DNA from: Ornithodoros turicata
Taxonomy: Eukaryota > Arthropoda > Arachnida > Ixodida > Argasidae
Length of the DNA stretch: 64,000 nt
Assembly: GCF_037126465.1 (NCBI RefSeq)
Contig: NC_088206.1
Coordinates: 55,780,841 to 55,844,840 of the forward strand
Direction: 5' to 3'
Every line of letters begins with the position of its first letter. The first letter of the stretch is position 1. The translations under genes were made by a program, and so were the position numbers. Below the pieces are notes generated by a model, which saw only the letters and a program-made list of their open reading frames with translations, did not search any database and was not told the origin of the DNA. Below, piece by piece: positions 54,982 to 64,000 of this stretch.

Positions 54982-56608
54982 CGCTGGGGGGAATAACTGG
55001 GCGGAATCAGGTTTAAGCTGAAAAAGTCCCTCCCTATCCATACACCACGGAGCCAGAGTATCACTTACGCGCTCACACCTGCAAGCTAGAGTATGAGAGT
55101 GCACCAAGAGCGCCACGCTCCAGAAAAGGAGTGACACCGTCTACTTGAAAGAAGCGCACTCCCACCGCTCTGAAGCTGCTACTTAACGCGCCCAATGACT
55201 GTAGATATACTCAATATCTGCACAGTTGCACATACTTATGAAAACTAGCGCAATTGCAGATCTTACATGCACGGGTATGGTGCAGATACTGTCAATATTA
55301 TCTGTGCTCACCTATATCTATTAACATACTGGGCAAACACTCACTAGAGCTGCAAACGTATGGACAATACTTTTTTTCTTTTTTTGCACAGAGAAGCATA
55401 AAAACACAGCTCAGGGCAGAAAACAATCTTATACGTGTTGGCGTTCCTTTCTTCAGCCGCAGCTCTATAAACGTCATTTACAATGTGAAGCCCAACCCAA
55501 TCGCAAACCCTGCAAACGCAAACATTGCCAACCCAATTCGAGAAAATATCAAATTGCTGCCTTTTTCTAGGCTATGTAGTCAACAGGAGGCAGCTTGACC
55601 TCCATAAACACAGCAAGGCTTTGCTGCCGACGAGTAAGCTGCATCGTTTCATGCCGGTCGCATTTGTGCACATCATTAGTGAATCTCAGAAGATAAAAAA
55701 CTCAAAGAATTGAAGGGCATTGTGTTAATAAGCCTCCAATACATTTATCTAAGAAAGTTGGTAAGTTCATACTGGGAAGAAAGTTTCTGGCTATGCACAT
55801 AGAAACACCAGCACAAGAAGAGGACAATAGAGTATTAGTAGAGACAGTAGAGGACAGTATTTCAGATTAATGGGATCACACTGGAGCAATAGTACCTTGC
55901 ATGTACACAAATCCCAGTTCTTGTATCACTGGAACCTGCAAGCAATGACTTTGTCTTCTGTTTCGTGCCCAGTCTTGACAGTTCTAAAGGCACCAAGTAC
56001 TTTGAGTATGTGTGAGGTGGTCCACGGCTGTTGGTGGAGGCTGGAACTGTTCTCAGATCCACTGTAAGCAGAAAAAATCTGGCATCACTATGAAATGCAT
56101 GTATGTAAAAATGTTGGATGCTGCTCTCTCATGTTAACTGCAAAACTGAAATTTATGCATTTTTCTTGTTTCAGCCACCATGCAGGTGTCAAATATTTTC
56201 CTGTTCATAGAAGCAGTGGCGGAACTGACAAGAAACTGCCTGTAGCAGTTCTTGGTGGAGCAAAAATCAGGTTCTGCAGCAGCTTTTACAGTCCATGGAC
56301 CACAATGTACAGACTCTTGATTTCCTCGCATATGGTATAAGTGCTGTCCTACGTCACAAACTTGCTGCTGGCATAAGACTGCATGAAGCACTAGCCTTGT
56401 ATGATGTCAGTAGGGTCCAGATCTGTAGGTATTTGCCTATAAATGCATAAAAGTGCCTAAACATAATATTTCTCAGTCTGGCTGACTTTTCTCGATCACA
56501 TTCCATAACTGCCTTTTTAACCTTGCCTTGCCTTCTTTGTCCACTTCTTCATGCTTGTAATGTATATTTACACAGAAAAGCTGAGAACCAAGGTGCTAAC
56601 TAGAGCAC
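54982..56608. other. No gene assigned; splice-like signals
   Basis: A plus-strand CTTGTTTCAG at 56175 precedes an open frame (HHAGVKYFPVHRSSGG, to 56340), and a minus-strand TCTGCTTACAG near 56063 precedes another open frame (to 55862). They lie on opposite strands with no family match, so I do not call exons. Confidence 0.35.
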
Positions 56609-56803
56609 TGCACGGGCTCTGGCTCACACGAAAACCCGAGCCTGGCTGGGCGGGGGGCTGGGCGGGGGGGGGGGGGGGGGGGGGGAGGCTCTGGGAAAGG
56701 CCAGGTAGCCTATAAATTTCTCAGCTCGGACTTGGGCTGAGAAACCTAGAATCCTTCGGGCTTGGGCTGGGCGGGCAAATCAAAAGAAGGCCGGGCCTGG
56801 GCC
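56609..56803. repeat. GC-rich repeat with G-tract
   Basis: Begins CACTGCACGGGCTCTGG and ends GGGCCTGGGCCT, with a ~21-base G run near 56665-56685. Probably a small DNA element. The G run may be an assembly-sensitive, G-quadruplex-prone spot. Confidence 0.5.
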
Positions 56804-57116
56804 TAAGAATGTTGCCCCGTTACCGCTTGAGACAAGTTGACTCTCCCACCTGCTGCCACTGTGGTGCTCTTGAGGATCTGGAGCATATTCTTCTTCATTG
56901 CCCTCACTACGAACCTTCCCGAACCACACTCTCCGAGTCTCTTCGTCAGCTGGACTCTCGCCCTTTCTCCCTATCGAAATTGCTTGGTCCCTGGCCCAAT
57001 CCATCCCAGCAACGCTCTGCGCTCAAAGCTCTTCTGACATTTCTGGACACCGTCGGACTTCGATCGTTATTGTGAAGGGGCTTAACTGGTATATAGTATA
57101 ACGTTCTATTTTGATT
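56804..57116 (+). pseudogene. 3' end of a LINE ORF2 with terminal CCHC-like motif
   Basis: The plus-strand frame contains CCHCGALEDLEHILLHCPHY (residues following LPRYRLRQVDSPT), the C-x2-C...H...C motif found after RT/RNase H in I/Jockey-type LINEs, then LLGPWPNPSQQRS and a stop at 57073-57075. The rest of the ORF is absent. The 3' untranslated region runs to about 57116. Confidence 0.75.
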
Positions 57117-57132
57117 GGTCATATGCCCAGTG

Positions 57133-57184
57133 ATGATGACAATGATTGAGATTTTATGGTGCACAAGCAACTTAGGCTATAGTA
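57133..57184 (+). mobile_element. 52-bp retroposon tail with perfect 16-bp target duplication
   Basis: GGTCATATGCCCAGTG occurs at 57117-57132 and 57185-57200. Between them lies ATGATGACAATGATTGAGAT followed by TTTATGGTGCACAAGC and TTAGGCTATAGTA, a short tail resembling a LINE or SINE 3' end. Long perfect duplications of this size are typical of target-primed reverse transcription. Confidence 0.75.
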
Positions 57185-57200
57185 GGTCATATGCCCAGTG

Positions 57201-58574
57201 TTGTGTGAATTATATCAAACCTGCTCGAACGCAAAATGAGCCCAGCTGCAGAGATGTCTTTTATGTAATGTGACCAGACGTCCCGATTTCGGGTGGGAGA
57301 GGTCCCACTGTCCCACCAGGCTGCTTAGGGACAGTGTTTTGTCCCGTTTCTAGCTGGAACAATTCCTGAATGGAATAAAATGCGGCTAAACAAGGGTTTC
57401 TTGCTCCCACGTTGGTCTCTTCCAGCTCATATGTTTCCACGATCTAGCCAATGGAATATTATGAGGCATTGGCTAAGAGGCCATCCCTTTGATAGTATTT
57501 CGTGGAAAAGAAAGATCACCAGTGCACTCTTTGCTCATCAAGCTGTTTCGGAAGGAGAATGGTCTTGATACACATAATGATCAATCATCGCAACACTGAC
57601 AATAATGACGAAAAGGAAGCGCATGCTCAGTAAGTTCGAGACGAGATTATCTGTTCATATCTGCATGAGTAAACAGATTATACATTCTGGTCAAAGTATT
57701 TAATGTACGTGGTCGGCAGTATGAAAATTGCAAACTGTAATAATGGTTAACCTCAATGTCTCAAATGAAATAAAAAAGACAGAATACAATCTGCCCTCAG
57801 TTTTACGACAGCCAACAGAAAAAAGACACAGTAGTGGCAACAACCAAACACTGATTGAAACAATGGACCGTAGAAAACCGACAGGAGTATAGAAGGCAGA
57901 GACGGAGGACTATAAGATGCTGCAAAAACTGAACAGAACAAAATTCAGGAGTCTCCAGGATAATCTGGGAGAGTTGGCAGGTATGCAGTGGCCTATACTG
58001 TCTGCTAAGCCTCATGTGTATGCACACATGCGTTGTTTCATAGGTGCCTGAAGCTTGTTACAATATGTAATTTGCAGTTTTCTAACAATTTACAAGCCTA
58101 ACATGCAGTTCTGTTGTACCACGTTGAATAAATATTCCTTCCCAGGTTAATTGCAAAGCCCGTGAGATGGCAAGAAAAAATGTCATCATTACCACCTTGG
58201 TCCAATCCCACAACAGCGAGAACTGAAAATACGGTTGACAGCTTGCAAGGACATAGTCAAGAACGCGTGCTTACCAAATATCTTACATGAACAGCCGGGG
58301 AAGATTCATGCTGCTAGCATCGCCTTGATGACCTGCACTGGCCGGGTGGCAGAATTTACGCGTCGGAAGTGATGTCACAACAGCCAGGCATTGCGATTGG
58401 ATGTCTACGGAGGAGGAGGCAAGTGACCGACAGGTTGTGCCTGAAGGTTGCAAGAATCGCTTGTCGGACGATCCATGCTACGACTCTAGCAACCGGGTTG
58501 TACGACCAGTTCACACAGGATAACCCACCTGCACAACTGGGACGCGCACCCCTAAAGGTCTGGATGTAGAGCTT
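57201..58574. other. No gene recognised
   Basis: 57270-57400 has GACCAGACGTCCCG followed by TCCCACTGTCCCA, resembling ends of a known type of small transposon, without defined boundaries. The rest is unassigned. Confidence 0.4.
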
Positions 58575-60092
58575 CACCATGTAACTATCTCCCCATATCT
58601 CTCACCAGCATTCCCTGCAAAATATTAGAACATGTGCTGTGTTCTCACTTAGCATCCTTCCTCGAAAGTAACTCCTTCTTCTCATCTGCACAGCATGGCT
58701 TCCGCAAGACCTTCTCTTGCGAAACGCAGCTTCTTTCATTTACTCACAAATTACACCTCATATTAGACCGTCGCTCCTGTGCTGATTGTATTTTTCTAGA
58801 TATGTCCAAAGCATTCGAGAAGGTGTGCTACAAATTTCTGTTGCTTAAATTGAGCAAATTAAATATTGACCCGAATCTTTTAACATGGCTGGAACATGTT
58901 CTTACTAACCGTTCGCAGTTCGTTTATGATAACAATCATGGCTCTCCTCTTTCTGCAGTTCACTCTGGCGTTCCCCAGGGTTCCCTCCTAGGGCCCCTCC
59001 TCTTTTTAATATACATTAACGATCTGACTACCCATGTCTCTTGTGATATTCATCTGTTCGCCGACGATTGTGTCATTTTTCGGGAAGTAACATGCGACAA
59101 TGACGTTAGCATGCTATAGCGCGATCTAACAAAAATTATGGATTGGTGTAACACGTGGAAGATGGATTTAAATGTTAACGAATGCAAGTTGCTGTGTGTA
59201 TCTCGTACACATACTCCTGTTCCATCTTAGTGCTTGTACAACACCGCCCTTGATCATGTTTCGTCATATAAGTATCTTGGTGTCCACATTACTTCCTCTC
59301 TTACCTGGTCGATCCATATTAATTCCGTTATGAACAACGCTAACCGTACTTTAGGCTACTTACGACGGAATTTTTCCGCAGCTCCTCGTCCACTAAAACT
59401 GTTACTTTATAAAACACTAGTTCGGCCTAAACTAGAATACGCTGCATCCATATGGGACCCCTCTTTTAGTTCTTTGATCAATTCAATCCAGCTCATACAA
59501 AATAATGCCGCACGTTTCATTACCCACAACTATTGCCGTGCTGCTAGTGTCACCCTTATGAAAGAGTCATTATCACTTCCGTCACTAGCCTCGCGGCGTA
59601 AACTTGCTCGTCTATCATTATTTCACAAAGTTTACCATCATATTCCTGCACTACGTGCTCAGTTGTTACCGCCTCCTTCCTATGTTTCATCTCGCTTAGA
59701 TCATCAACACAAAGTTGGCATTGCTCCCTGCCAAACATCTGCCTGTTCTCATTCTTTCATTCCCCGTACATCGGAAGAGTGGAACCGCCTTCCAGGTAAC
59801 ATCACTGACATATATGACCATTCAAAGTTCAATGCTGCACCAATTACTTTACTGGAGTTTTCTAATTGATTGTGAAATATATGGTGTACTGCATAACAAT
59901 GTTACATTTTGGTATTTATGTGGCTCATTGTGACTTATTTTAGTGTTATTTATCTAATTGCTTGGTATTTTGTGTACTGTTGCGTTTATACTGACCTGTA
60001 TTTATTTTTTATTACCTTTATATATTGTGTTTGTGTGTAATAACCCACTCCCCTCTGTAATGCCTTCGGGCCTTGAGGAGTAAATAAATAAA
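58575..60092 (+). pseudogene. CR1/L2-like LINE, RT domain to 3' tail, two nonsense codons
   Basis: A single frame from NYLPISLTSIPCKILEH (58580) through QHGFRKTFSCETQL, DMSKAFEKV, SGVPQGSLLGPLLF and LFADDCVIF (RT active site) to SYKYLGVHI, RPKLEYAASIWDP, WNRLPGNI and a stop at 59867-59869. Frame is interrupted only by TAG at 59117-59119 and 59228-59230; both could have been CAG. The usual YRPISL Arg is Leu. The 3' UTR has AATAACCCACTCCCCTCTG, then GCCTTCGGGCCTTGAGGAG, and a (TAAA)n tail at 60081-60092. The endonuclease and 5' part are missing. This is a 5'-truncated, fairly recent insertion. Confidence 0.92.
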
Positions 60093-60717
60093 GGTGCACC
60101 GTGTGAATCAATCCTTAGAGCATCTGAAAAATAGTAATATATGATTAACCTACGCTCACACAGCAGCTCTCTTTAAACTCCCCTACAACTGCAACTGAAG
60201 CTCTTTGTTAAGAAAATATTCGCTCACTCTACAGCCTGATTAGGCAACACATAGCAAACCAGGAATCCAGGACAGCAGTACAGTCAGGTGTGAAAAGATA
60301 AATGTTTCCTTTTACCGCAAAGGTAGACGTAGTTGCAGTCAAGCTGAAATGCAAGCAGATGCGTCACGGGATAGGACATCGTTGTTTTCATCAGCCCGAA
60401 TCCAAAGATAGGGCAAGTACCTATAAAAATAAGTAAATACGTGAAATCAAGAGATACCTGCGTCAAGATTTCGTGTGTATGGTTTCACCGCTGCCAAGAT
60501 CTAAATCAACCGCACTACGTGTTTACTGTCGGAACGCACAACCTCTGCTGCAAGCTTATGTAAGGACTGAATCTTCGTACACATTCAAGTCAGTCCCACA
60601 CTTTCCAAGTGTTCCTCACTGATATGAAACCACATTCTGCACCACTACCACATGTGATCGCTGTGAACACAAGCAGGCACAAATCCCAAACGAGGTAACA
60701 GGAAAGAAGGAAATAAA
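60093..60717. other. Possible intron of the minus-strand gene
   Basis: If the exon at 60724-60871 is real, this would be its first intron. An acceptor-like TATTTTTATAG at 60421 exists, but the frame in the matching phase closes after nine codons. Confidence 0.3.
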
Positions 60718-60723
60718 ACTCAC

Positions 60724-60871
60724 CCCTGAAACTTGAAAGCCAGAGAACAAAGTAACACTGCCTCTCCACAGCACGGTCTTCGCTGTTTTGCTCAACGCCA
60801 TTGTACGCATTGGACAGTACTGGTACTGCCTCGTTGCTTTGATGCTCCATAGATTGCCAAGTCCAAGTCAA
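60724..60871 (-). CDS. Candidate first exon, minus strand, possible mitochondrial presequence
   Basis: A strong donor (TCAGGG|GTGAGT) ends the segment. Two ATGs are possible: 60871 (MTWTWQSMEHQSNEA) and 60810 (MRTMALSKTAKTVLWRG). The second gives an exactly phase-0, 29-codon exon rich in Arg, Lys, Ser and Thr and without acidic residues, like a mitochondrial targeting peptide. It lies about 100-170 bp downstream of a TATCGATA promoter element and is divergent to the gene starting at 61400. No downstream exon could be linked with confidence. Confidence 0.4.
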
Positions 60872-60974
60872 AATGTGCGTAACGCTGAACCTGAACCACT
60901 AAACCACAACACGACAAAACCTTCGAGACTCTCCCGCAACTGCCACAAAGAGCACTCGTTTCGTTTGAATACAC

Positions 60975-61010
60975 GTTTAGATATCGATAGTTCCCGCGGT
61001 TTAGGTTCCC
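60975..61010. promoter_or_regulatory. DRE-type promoter element between divergent genes
   Basis: TATCGATA at 60982-60989, the core recognised in flies by DREF and BEAF-32 at housekeeping promoters, is followed by CCGCGG (60994-60999). It sits between the minus-strand exon (60724-60871) and the plus-strand exon (61400). Confidence 0.45.
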
Positions 61011-61399
61011 GCGTTGCCGCCAAATGCGCCTTGTGCCTTGTGCTCTTAATTGCGCCACCTAGCCTAGAATTAACACATGATTGAAATTGCAGTGGAACTA
61101 TTTACTGTTTGCACTGCTTGTTTTTAAAATTAACTAATGCCTATGCCACCCAATGCCACTAATTATTTTTCCGTTTTGCTCTTGCGCTGGCGGATACCGG
61201 CGAATGCAAGCGGTGGATGCGGATTAGGGCAGATTAGGGCTCGTGATAAGTTGTTTGGCAACTGGCATGCTGTTCGGTCACGTGCCTTTGTTGTCAAAAT
61301 CGTCGAAGCGTCGAAGTGCCTAAAAAAAACCTTAAAAACTCGTGAACACGTTGGGGAAAACCATAGAAACCGTGATTTAATTTCACCGATGCCCGCAAA

Positions 61400-61522
61400 A
61401 TGCGTGCGGAAGATGACGATGCGGAATTTGACGACTTTCTCCCAAATGGTGAAAATGACGAGTCTTTAGAAAATATTCAAGTTTCTAATGAACTTCGCGC
61501 TGGAGTCACACTCGAAGAAGTG
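61400..61522 (+). CDS. First coding exon of an acidic host protein
   Basis: 41 codons from ATG at 61400 to the donor GTG|GTAAGC, ending in phase 0. The peptide is strongly acidic (MRAEDDDAEFDDFLPNGEND), then SNELRAGVTLEEV. The phase joins perfectly to the exon at 61754-61823. The gene starts about 400 bp from the divergent promoter element. I do not recognise the family; the acidic start followed by a short helix is typical of many nuclear or cytosolic proteins. No signal peptide. Confidence 0.65.
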
Positions 61523-61753
61523 GTAAGCACCCCAGAGTTGTTCTTTACGCACGTCGTCTCTTGGGGTACGTTTACGAAGGGTACTAGCGTATGAGAGCTT
61601 ACGGATAGCCAGGATTTTTCTGGGGCGGTGGGTTTAGGGCCGCATGCTACACACTGCACTGCCTATGTACAGTGCTTAATTGACATGGTGTTAAGCTTAA
61701 TAAGAGCTTGTTAAGATTATTCCTCATATGTTAACTTGTTCTATCTATTCTAG

Positions 61754-61823
61754 CTCGATATTCTCGATCTACTGACAAACAAGAAGAAATTGACACCTGA
61801 TGTCCCCTTATACAGACGACTAG
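61754..61823 (+). CDS. Second coding exon of the same host gene
   Basis: 70 nt between TATTCTAG acceptor and CTAG|GTAAGA donor; in phase 0 it reads LDILDLLTNKKKLTPDVPLY and then RRL plus one base. Combined with the first exon it gives an uninterrupted 64-residue N-terminus. The next exon must start with two bases finishing a codon and was not found before the window end, so the gene probably continues beyond it or across a long, repeat-filled intron. Confidence 0.6.
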
Positions 61824-62157
61824 GTAAGATTAACTGAAATCCTGTGGAATGAACTTGAATGAAATTCAGTGATGCTGCTGTTCACAACTCCATTCTTTAG
61901 CACCACGATTTAGAAGAGTTTAACAAAAAGCTTCGAGGTAGAAAGTGGACAAGTAAATCAATAAAGCAGTAGTACCTCATGGCTGCAGAGCCACTGTGAG
62001 GCAACAGCACGAACAGCTCACTCACGACTGAGGTTCTTTGGTAACACACAGCGTAGCACAACAGTCCATGAAGCACATATAAATTAATCAAACAACCAGG
62101 AATTACGGTCACAACAACAACAGCAGCACACGTGGGGTTAAATGCCAACCGAAACTC
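61824..62157. other. Intronic sequence of the plus-strand gene
   Basis: No feature recognised. Confidence 0.4.
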
Positions 62158-62870
62158 CCACTATAACCCAAGACTTACTTTGATGCAGATATCGTATCTC
62201 TAAGGGCCTCGGCTTGATGGAAGGTGTGCTCATCATGAGGTTATTTTCAGTTCGTGTCATGAGATATGCCTCCCATATTTCTCTGGTGAATTGTTCTTTA
62301 AAAACCCCTTCAATAGGCGTTCTTGCGAACTCTGGACAGCACCCACGTTCACGACAATGTGTTGATAGATTGCCGGAAGGAGTGCCACTATGCACTAAGG
62401 CAGTGGTTCTCAGAGTGTGGTCCGCAGACCCCCGAGGGTGTTGGGGGGGCGGGGGGGTCCGCAATGATGGAAGACAGCCCAAAGACCGTCTTGGCGAGTG
62501 CCGGTCACATCATCTCAGAGGGGGACGATATTGATGTATGACAATATACGATGCTAAAGAAGACGGACATATACTACCTTCTCATTTCCTGCATGGCAGT
62601 GCCTTGTTTGTTTGTTCTTCCTTTTCTTTCATCACGTCCCTTATTTATGTCAACATGAATCGTACTCAACGGCGGTCCTCGGATTGATTCTCGGTAGTTA
62701 TGGGGGTCCGACGCAATGAGAAGTTTGGGAAACGCTGCACTACGGAACAGTGTTCGCAGAGGCAGATGTTAATGCACTTGCTTGTTTCACACATACACTC
62801 CTCCACATAAGGGGATCTTGTATACAACCCCTCTCTGCATTCCACAATCTTCTGTTTTATTCTGCACTTC
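62158..62870 (-). pseudogene. Penelope-type GIY-YIG fragment split by a MITE
   Basis: Minus strand: SGNLSTHCRERGCCPEFA, then FKEQFTREIWEAYLM and STPSIKPRPLEIRYL, matching the C-terminal half of the GIY-YIG endonuclease domain found in Penelope-like retroelements (conserved E in REIWEAYLM). Beyond the MITE at 62401-62737 the sequence resumes near 62750-62860 (ETSKCINICLCEH), the part before it in such domains. The frames on the two sides do not need to match, since the gene is dead. It lies antisense in the intron of the host gene. Confidence 0.65.
62401..62737. mobile_element. hAT-type MITE, 337 bp
   Basis: The left end CAGTGGTTCTCAGAG and right end CAGCGTTTCCCAAAC (reverse-complemented) are typical of hAT elements. 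Flanks CACTAAGG and CACTACGG agree at 7 of 8 bases, a target duplication with one later mutation. Inserted into the GIY-YIG remnant. Confidence 0.8.
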
Positions 62871-62919
62871 TCTGCATATGGATCTTTGTTCGCCTTTCTA
62901 TATTGCCGAATTAACTTAA

Positions 62920-63557
62920 AGGGGCACTAAAATGCAAAAACAAGTTCACTTCAAATTACGTTACACGCTATGTTAATTTCCTACTTGTTATCATAATTCA
63001 AAACTTGGATTCCGTTACGAAGCTACAATCAAAATTATACCAGACTGTTTCTTGCTTCGGCGTTAAGCAGTGAACGACGCATCAGCTCGTGCATCGGTGT
63101 TTTTAGTCCGTGCACGCGCGTGCCATGCCATGGAGCAGTCCCGGTGAAAAATATAGTGCGCGTTGCGAAGCTGACTGGCGTCGCTGTCCGAAGGACTTGT
63201 AGGAAAATGTTGTCAGTGAAACATACGCGAAAACTTTTGTGGGCTACAATTCAGTGATTCGGTATTGAGAAATGCAGCAGTGCGCTTGATGTCGCGCATA
63301 TATGGAACACTACGATCGGACCTGTTCCAAATCCACACACCCACGATAGGTATGCGCGCGCTTCTCCTACTGTCTCATTGGATGCCGCCAATCTTTGCCT
63401 CCTGGGCGTCCCATTCGTTGCCGCCAAAGACGGCTCTATTATCATTGCGTTTTCCTTCTAAACGGTAGCGTTTTGTGAACTAATTTTGTTTGAATTTTAG
63501 TAATTGAAACACATACTTTCGTTTGAGAGCAAGTTGTTTTTGCATTTTAGTGCCCCT
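62920..63557. mobile_element. TTAA-flanked MITE, 638 bp
   Basis: Inverted ends AGGGGCACTAAAATGCAAAA continue for ~26 bp with high identity and are flanked by TTAA at 62916-62919 and 63558-63561. Non-coding. Its ends are related to AGGGAC of the other TTAA elements in the window. Confidence 0.85.
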
Positions 63558-63683
63558 TTAAAGGGGACTAATATGTGCACAGTGGCATTGCACCTAAGTC
63601 CTAGCTCATGATATTATGTGAAATACCATGGACATAAGGGATGGTAGTCGACCTACCCTGAGCATTCCTCTCCTGTTTCTTAC

Positions 63684-63768
63684 CACATCCTTGAAATTTT
63701 GCTAAGAGGTTTTCCATCACCGAACAAATGACAGGCTCATGGTACCCATTTCCATGGAGTCTAGAAAC
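63684..63768 (-). CDS. Candidate host exon, minus strand
   Basis: 85 nt between a CACATGCAG acceptor and a TGTG|GTAAGA donor; in phase 0 it reads VSRLHGNGYHEPVICSVMEN and LLAKFQGC plus one base. Splice signals are strong and the frame is open, but I recognise no family. It lies on the strand opposite to the gene at 61400, so it belongs to a different transcript whose other exons are not visible. Confidence 0.4.
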
Positions 63769-64000
63769 CTGCATGTGAAACAAAGTACAGTGAAACCTCC
63801 CTATCTTGAACACCCGCGGTGCAGCTGAAGTGTGTCCTACTTAGGGAGGTGTCCGAGTTACAGAATATGAGGCAAACAAAAAATGGAAAATATCGCAGCT
63901 CTGTTGCCAGAAATGTCCCCCTTCTTCCATTCATGGTCGTTAGTGGTACCTGGTACCTCTCTATACCCACTCTTCACTGATAATTATTACTGATTTTGGT

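Noticed and set aside
55862..56340. Exons on both strands near 56 kb
   Set aside because: Signals lie on opposite strands, frames are short, and nothing links them to a gene.
56665..56690. Functional G-quadruplex
   Set aside because: A long homopolymer G run in a repeat may be a sequencing or assembly artefact; nothing in context supports a role.
60284..60420. Second exon for the minus-strand gene at 60.8 kb
   Set aside because: The acceptor is good, but the frame in the required phase stops after nine codons.

Overview
Eukaryotic, intron-containing DNA from an arthropod, most probably a tick or close chelicerate. The taxon is inferred from the mix of THAP/P-type, pogo, mariner and hAT transposons, Jockey and CR1/L2-like LINEs, a tRNA-related SINE and arthropod-style splice sites; no single feature proves it. 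Most of the 64 kb is mobile-element or repeat DNA, and only short exons of host genes are visible. There is no prokaryotic gene organisation, rRNA gene, convincing tRNA gene or CRISPR array.

Layout. 0-3.1 kb: minus-strand Ty3/gypsy gag-pol with its upstream LTR; the frame is open and runs off the left edge. 4-5.3 kb: a repeat pair containing an inverted segment. 5.5-6.5 kb: candidate exons of a small minus-strand gene with a CpG-rich promoter carrying two NRF-1-type palindromes. 7-10.2 kb: a THAP-domain P-element transposase gene broken by one frameshift. 10.2-12.5 kb: a second, decayed gypsy element that stops inside its reverse-transcriptase active site at a second copy of the P-element end. 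12.5-28.6 kb: MITEs (hAT-like and TTAA-flanked), a SINE, LINE debris, a 316-bp palindrome and a degenerate tandem duplication carrying short TTCGATCAAACGGC-type arrays.

28.6-46.3 kb is the most interesting part: a minus-strand gene for a DUF4806-domain protein. Three 3' exons have matching splice phases and an intact reading frame. The intron upstream of them holds about 104 copies of a ~128-bp satellite (31.07-44.41 kb) with higher-order repeat structure. A second, frameshifted copy of the DUF4806 exon lies on the far side of the array, followed by a very young non-autonomous LTR element (44,999-46,175; two 171-bp LTRs that read as identical, 4-bp target duplication).

48-64 kb: a hydrophobic ORF, a mariner fragment, a pogo/Tigger element nested in a Jockey-like LINE, a hAT MITE with a perfect 8-bp duplication, two further LINE remnants, a divergent pair of candidate host promoters and first exons around a TATCGATA element (60.7-61.8 kb), a Penelope-type GIY-YIG remnant split by a hAT MITE, a TTAA MITE and one more candidate host exon.

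The genes do not form a pathway. The window records repeated transposon nesting, satellite amplification inside a gene, and local exon duplication.
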